In this document: positions 23,285 through 24,644 of the stretch, in pieces | How the letters are laid out: each line of letters opens with the position of its first letter | Position numbering within the stretch: position 1 is the stretch's first letter | NCBI GenBank assembly: GCA_023381895.1 | Contig: JAMCTA010000098.1 | Span: forward strand, 1-24,644 | DNA length: 24,644 bases | DNA from: Chloroflexota bacterium | GTDB lineage: Bacteria; Chloroflexota; UBA4733 | Direction of reading: 5' to 3' | Translations under genes and position numbers: made by a program | The notes under the pieces: model-generated | Database searches by the model: none | What the model saw: only the letters and a program-made list of their open reading frames with translations | Told to the model about the DNA's origin: nothing

Positions 23285-24028
23285 TCAGTCCGAGCAATAA
23301 GCGGTATCGGCCCCCACGTACGTTCCAATCATCTCGCCGCGAACTGCCCGGACGAAGGCGTCCGGCTCGTCTGCATCAACGACGATGATTGGTAGTCGAT
23401 TTTCCATACACAGCGTCAGTGCTGTATCGTCCATCACCCGCAGCCGGCGTGTCAACGCATCCATATAATCTAATGAGCGATAGCGCCGCGCACTCTTGTG
23501 GACCCGAGGATCAGCATCGTATACACCATCCACGCCATTCTTTGCCATAATGAGCACATCGCCGTGGATCTCTAGACATCGAAGCGTTGCTGCAGTATCC
23601 GTAGTGAAGTAGGGGTTGCCCGTACCTGCCGCGAAGATGACAATGCGCCCTTTTTCCAGATGGCGCATTGCTCTGCGGTGGATGAACGGCTCAGCAACCT
23701 GGCGCATCTCGATAGCAGTTTGCAGACGAGTAGGAACCCCCAGTCCCTCAATCGAAGCCTGTAGTGCCAGTGAGTTGATAACCGTCCCAAGCATACCCAT
23801 GTAGTCCGCGGAGGTGCGATCCACACCTTGCTCTGCCGCAACTCCTCCTCGGACGATGTTGCCAGCACCGACGACGACAGATAGCTCAATGCCTTCTCGA
23901 AAGACAGCAATCAGCTGTTCGGCTCGTTTTCTCACGATCGCCGGCTCAATTCCAAACCCGCGCTCTCCAGCCAGTGCTTCCCCTGAGAGCTTGACGAGTA
24001 CGCGACGATACAATGGGGCCGAGGTCAC
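23285..24028 (-). CDS. pyrH: UMP kinase
   Basis: A 247-aa bacterial UMP kinase (amino acid kinase fold) that phosphorylates UMP to UDP. KLSGEAL is the ATP-binding start of the fold, VVVGAGNIVRGG the phosphate loop, and DYMGMLGTVINSLALQ and GTGNPYFTTDTAATLR the UMP-binding blocks. The GTG start at 24028 shares one base with the tsf stop (TAGTG), and GGAGG lies seven bases upstream, so translation is coupled to tsf. The length is normal. The DtxR-like gene follows after 15 bp. Confidence 0.95.
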   Translation of the reverse strand: MTSAPLYRRVLVKLSGEALAGERGFGIEPAIVRKRAEQLIAVFREGIELSVVVGAGNIVRGGVAAEQGVDRTSADYMGMLGTVINSLALQASIEGLGVPTRLQTAIEMRQVAEPFIHRRAMRHLEKGRIVIFAAGTGNPYFTTDTAATLRCLEIHGDVLIMAKNGVDGVYDADPRVHKSARRYRSLDYMDALTRRLRVMDDTALTLCMENRLPIIVVDADEPDAFVRAVRGEMIGTYVGADTAYCSD

Positions 24029-24555
24029 TACTCGCCTCCGAGTACATACCGGTTGAAGCGAGAGACACGAATGTTTTCCCCGAGCTTGCCAATCGCCTCC
24101 TTCAGTAAATCAGCAACCGTCTGGTTACCGCCTTGGAAGCGCTGCCCGAGTAGCACCTGCTCCTTGAGGATAGTGGCTCGCTCTTCGGCTGGGAGGTCTG
24201 CTGGAACGTTTTCCTCAGACACGTAGAGGGGACCGGCAGCGACAATGTGTTGCGCAATCTGATGTGCGAGATGCTGGAATTGCTCGGTACGTGCCACAAA
24301 GTCAGTCTCACAGTTGAGTTCTACGAGCGCTCCAACGCGGCCTACACCGCTGTTGTGGTGGATGTACGAAGCGATAGTTCCTTGTTTCGTTTCGCGGCCA
24401 GACTTCTTCTCAGCGGATGCAGCACCCCACTCCCGCAACAGTGCCTTCGCCTTCTCCTCGTCGCCATTAGACTCCTGCAGAGCGCGCTTGCAGTCCATAA
24501 TTCCGGCCCCAGTGGCTTCGCGAAGCTTCTTGATCTGTTCCGCTGTCACAGCCAT
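24028..24555 (-). CDS. tsf: Elongation factor Ts (short form)
   Basis: A 175-aa EF-Ts, the nucleotide exchange factor of EF-Tu. The N-terminal UBA-like block is complete (AVTAEQIKKLREATGAGIMDCKRAL). ELNCETDFVARTEQFQHLA carries the TDFV motif that contacts EF-Tu. The C-terminus ends soon after the GKLGENIRVSRF block. E. coli EF-Ts is 283 aa; this is the short form with a single core subdomain, as in Thermus. The start ATG 24555 has GAGGGG eight bases upstream. The next gene, pyrH, overlaps by one base. rpsB would be expected to the right, outside the window. Confidence 0.95.
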   Translation of the reverse strand: MAVTAEQIKKLREATGAGIMDCKRALQESNGDEEKAKALLREWGAASAEKKSGRETKQGTIASYIHHNSGVGRVGALVELNCETDFVARTEQFQHLAHQIAQHIVAAGPLYVSEENVPADLPAEERATILKEQVLLGQRFQGGNQTVADLLKEAIGKLGENIRVSRFNRYVLGGE

Positions 24556-24644
24556 AGATCAATCCCCTCATCTCTTCAACTGCTGTTCTTGGGTGTCATT
24601 GAGCAGGCAAGCAAGAACGAAGGGGGCTTCCCTCACAGGTCCGC
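24556..24644 (-). other. Upstream region of tsf; no gene supported
   Basis: Read on the minus strand, the segment begins GCG GAC CTG TGA, which could be the last codons of rpsB (the gene normally before tsf), but three residues cannot support a call. The rest is an 85-bp spacer holding the tsf Shine-Dalgarno. Confidence 0.3.

Noticed and set aside
24633..24644. GCG GAC CTG TGA as the end of rpsB
   Set aside because: Only three codons are visible. Gene order makes it plausible, but the sequence alone cannot support it.
1..24644. CRISPR array, tRNA or rRNA genes
   Set aside because: No regularly spaced direct repeats and no tRNA or rRNA signature were seen on either strand.

Overview
The window is about 24.6 kb of high-GC bacterial DNA that looks like Chloroflexota, perhaps the Thermomicrobia side. 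The assignment is an inference from gene content: a short EF-Ts, a ValS with the DDNGLPTE signature, DUF1998-type helicases and the style of the transposases. No rRNA or tRNA is visible, and nothing in the sequence fixes the taxon.

Layout. Positions 1-2,500 hold the 3' end of a nitrilase-superfamily amidohydrolase, a 450-bp stretch with no recognisable gene, a solitary RmlD-like reductase (minus strand) and a 504-bp internally deleted insertion sequence (ISKra4-like) with 22-bp inverted ends. Positions 2,500-11,820 are helicase-rich. They contain an 887-aa MrfA-like DEAH helicase without the C-terminal zinc cysteines, a cyclopropane-fatty-acid synthase gene (cfa, minus strand) split near its 3' end by a complete 1,165-bp IS, and then mrfA-mrfB (DNA-repair helicase and DEDDh exonuclease) with a small two-TM protein behind them. 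Positions 11,899-14,349 encode valyl-tRNA synthetase. Positions 14,558-17,605 hold two tandem cytosolic-looking sulfatases (minus strand), divergent from a D-2-hydroxyacid dehydrogenase at 17,834-18,823. Positions 18,833-24,555 (minus strand) are a conserved housekeeping operon read tsf-pyrH-dtxR-like-frr-cdsA-dxr-rseP.

How the genes work together. mrfA and mrfB overlap and match the Bacillus MrfAB helicase-exonuclease pair for repair of mitomycin-type lesions. The tsf operon joins translation (EF-Ts, ribosome recycling), pyrimidine supply (UMP kinase), phospholipid and isoprenoid synthesis (CdsA, Dxr) and a site-2 protease. Its gene order is the common bacterial one with two departures: a metal-dependent DtxR-family repressor sits between pyrH and frr, and uppS, usually between frr and cdsA, is missing.

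The most solid unusual observation is the interrupted cfa. The IS has 18-bp perfect inverted repeats and a 6-bp target duplication, and the missing C-terminal tail of the synthase is still readable on the far side. The IS transposase needs a +1 frame change, and its ribosome-binding site lies inside a strong hairpin. The most interesting unknown is the orphan 887-aa helicase, which starts just downstream of the deleted IS and has a structured leader.
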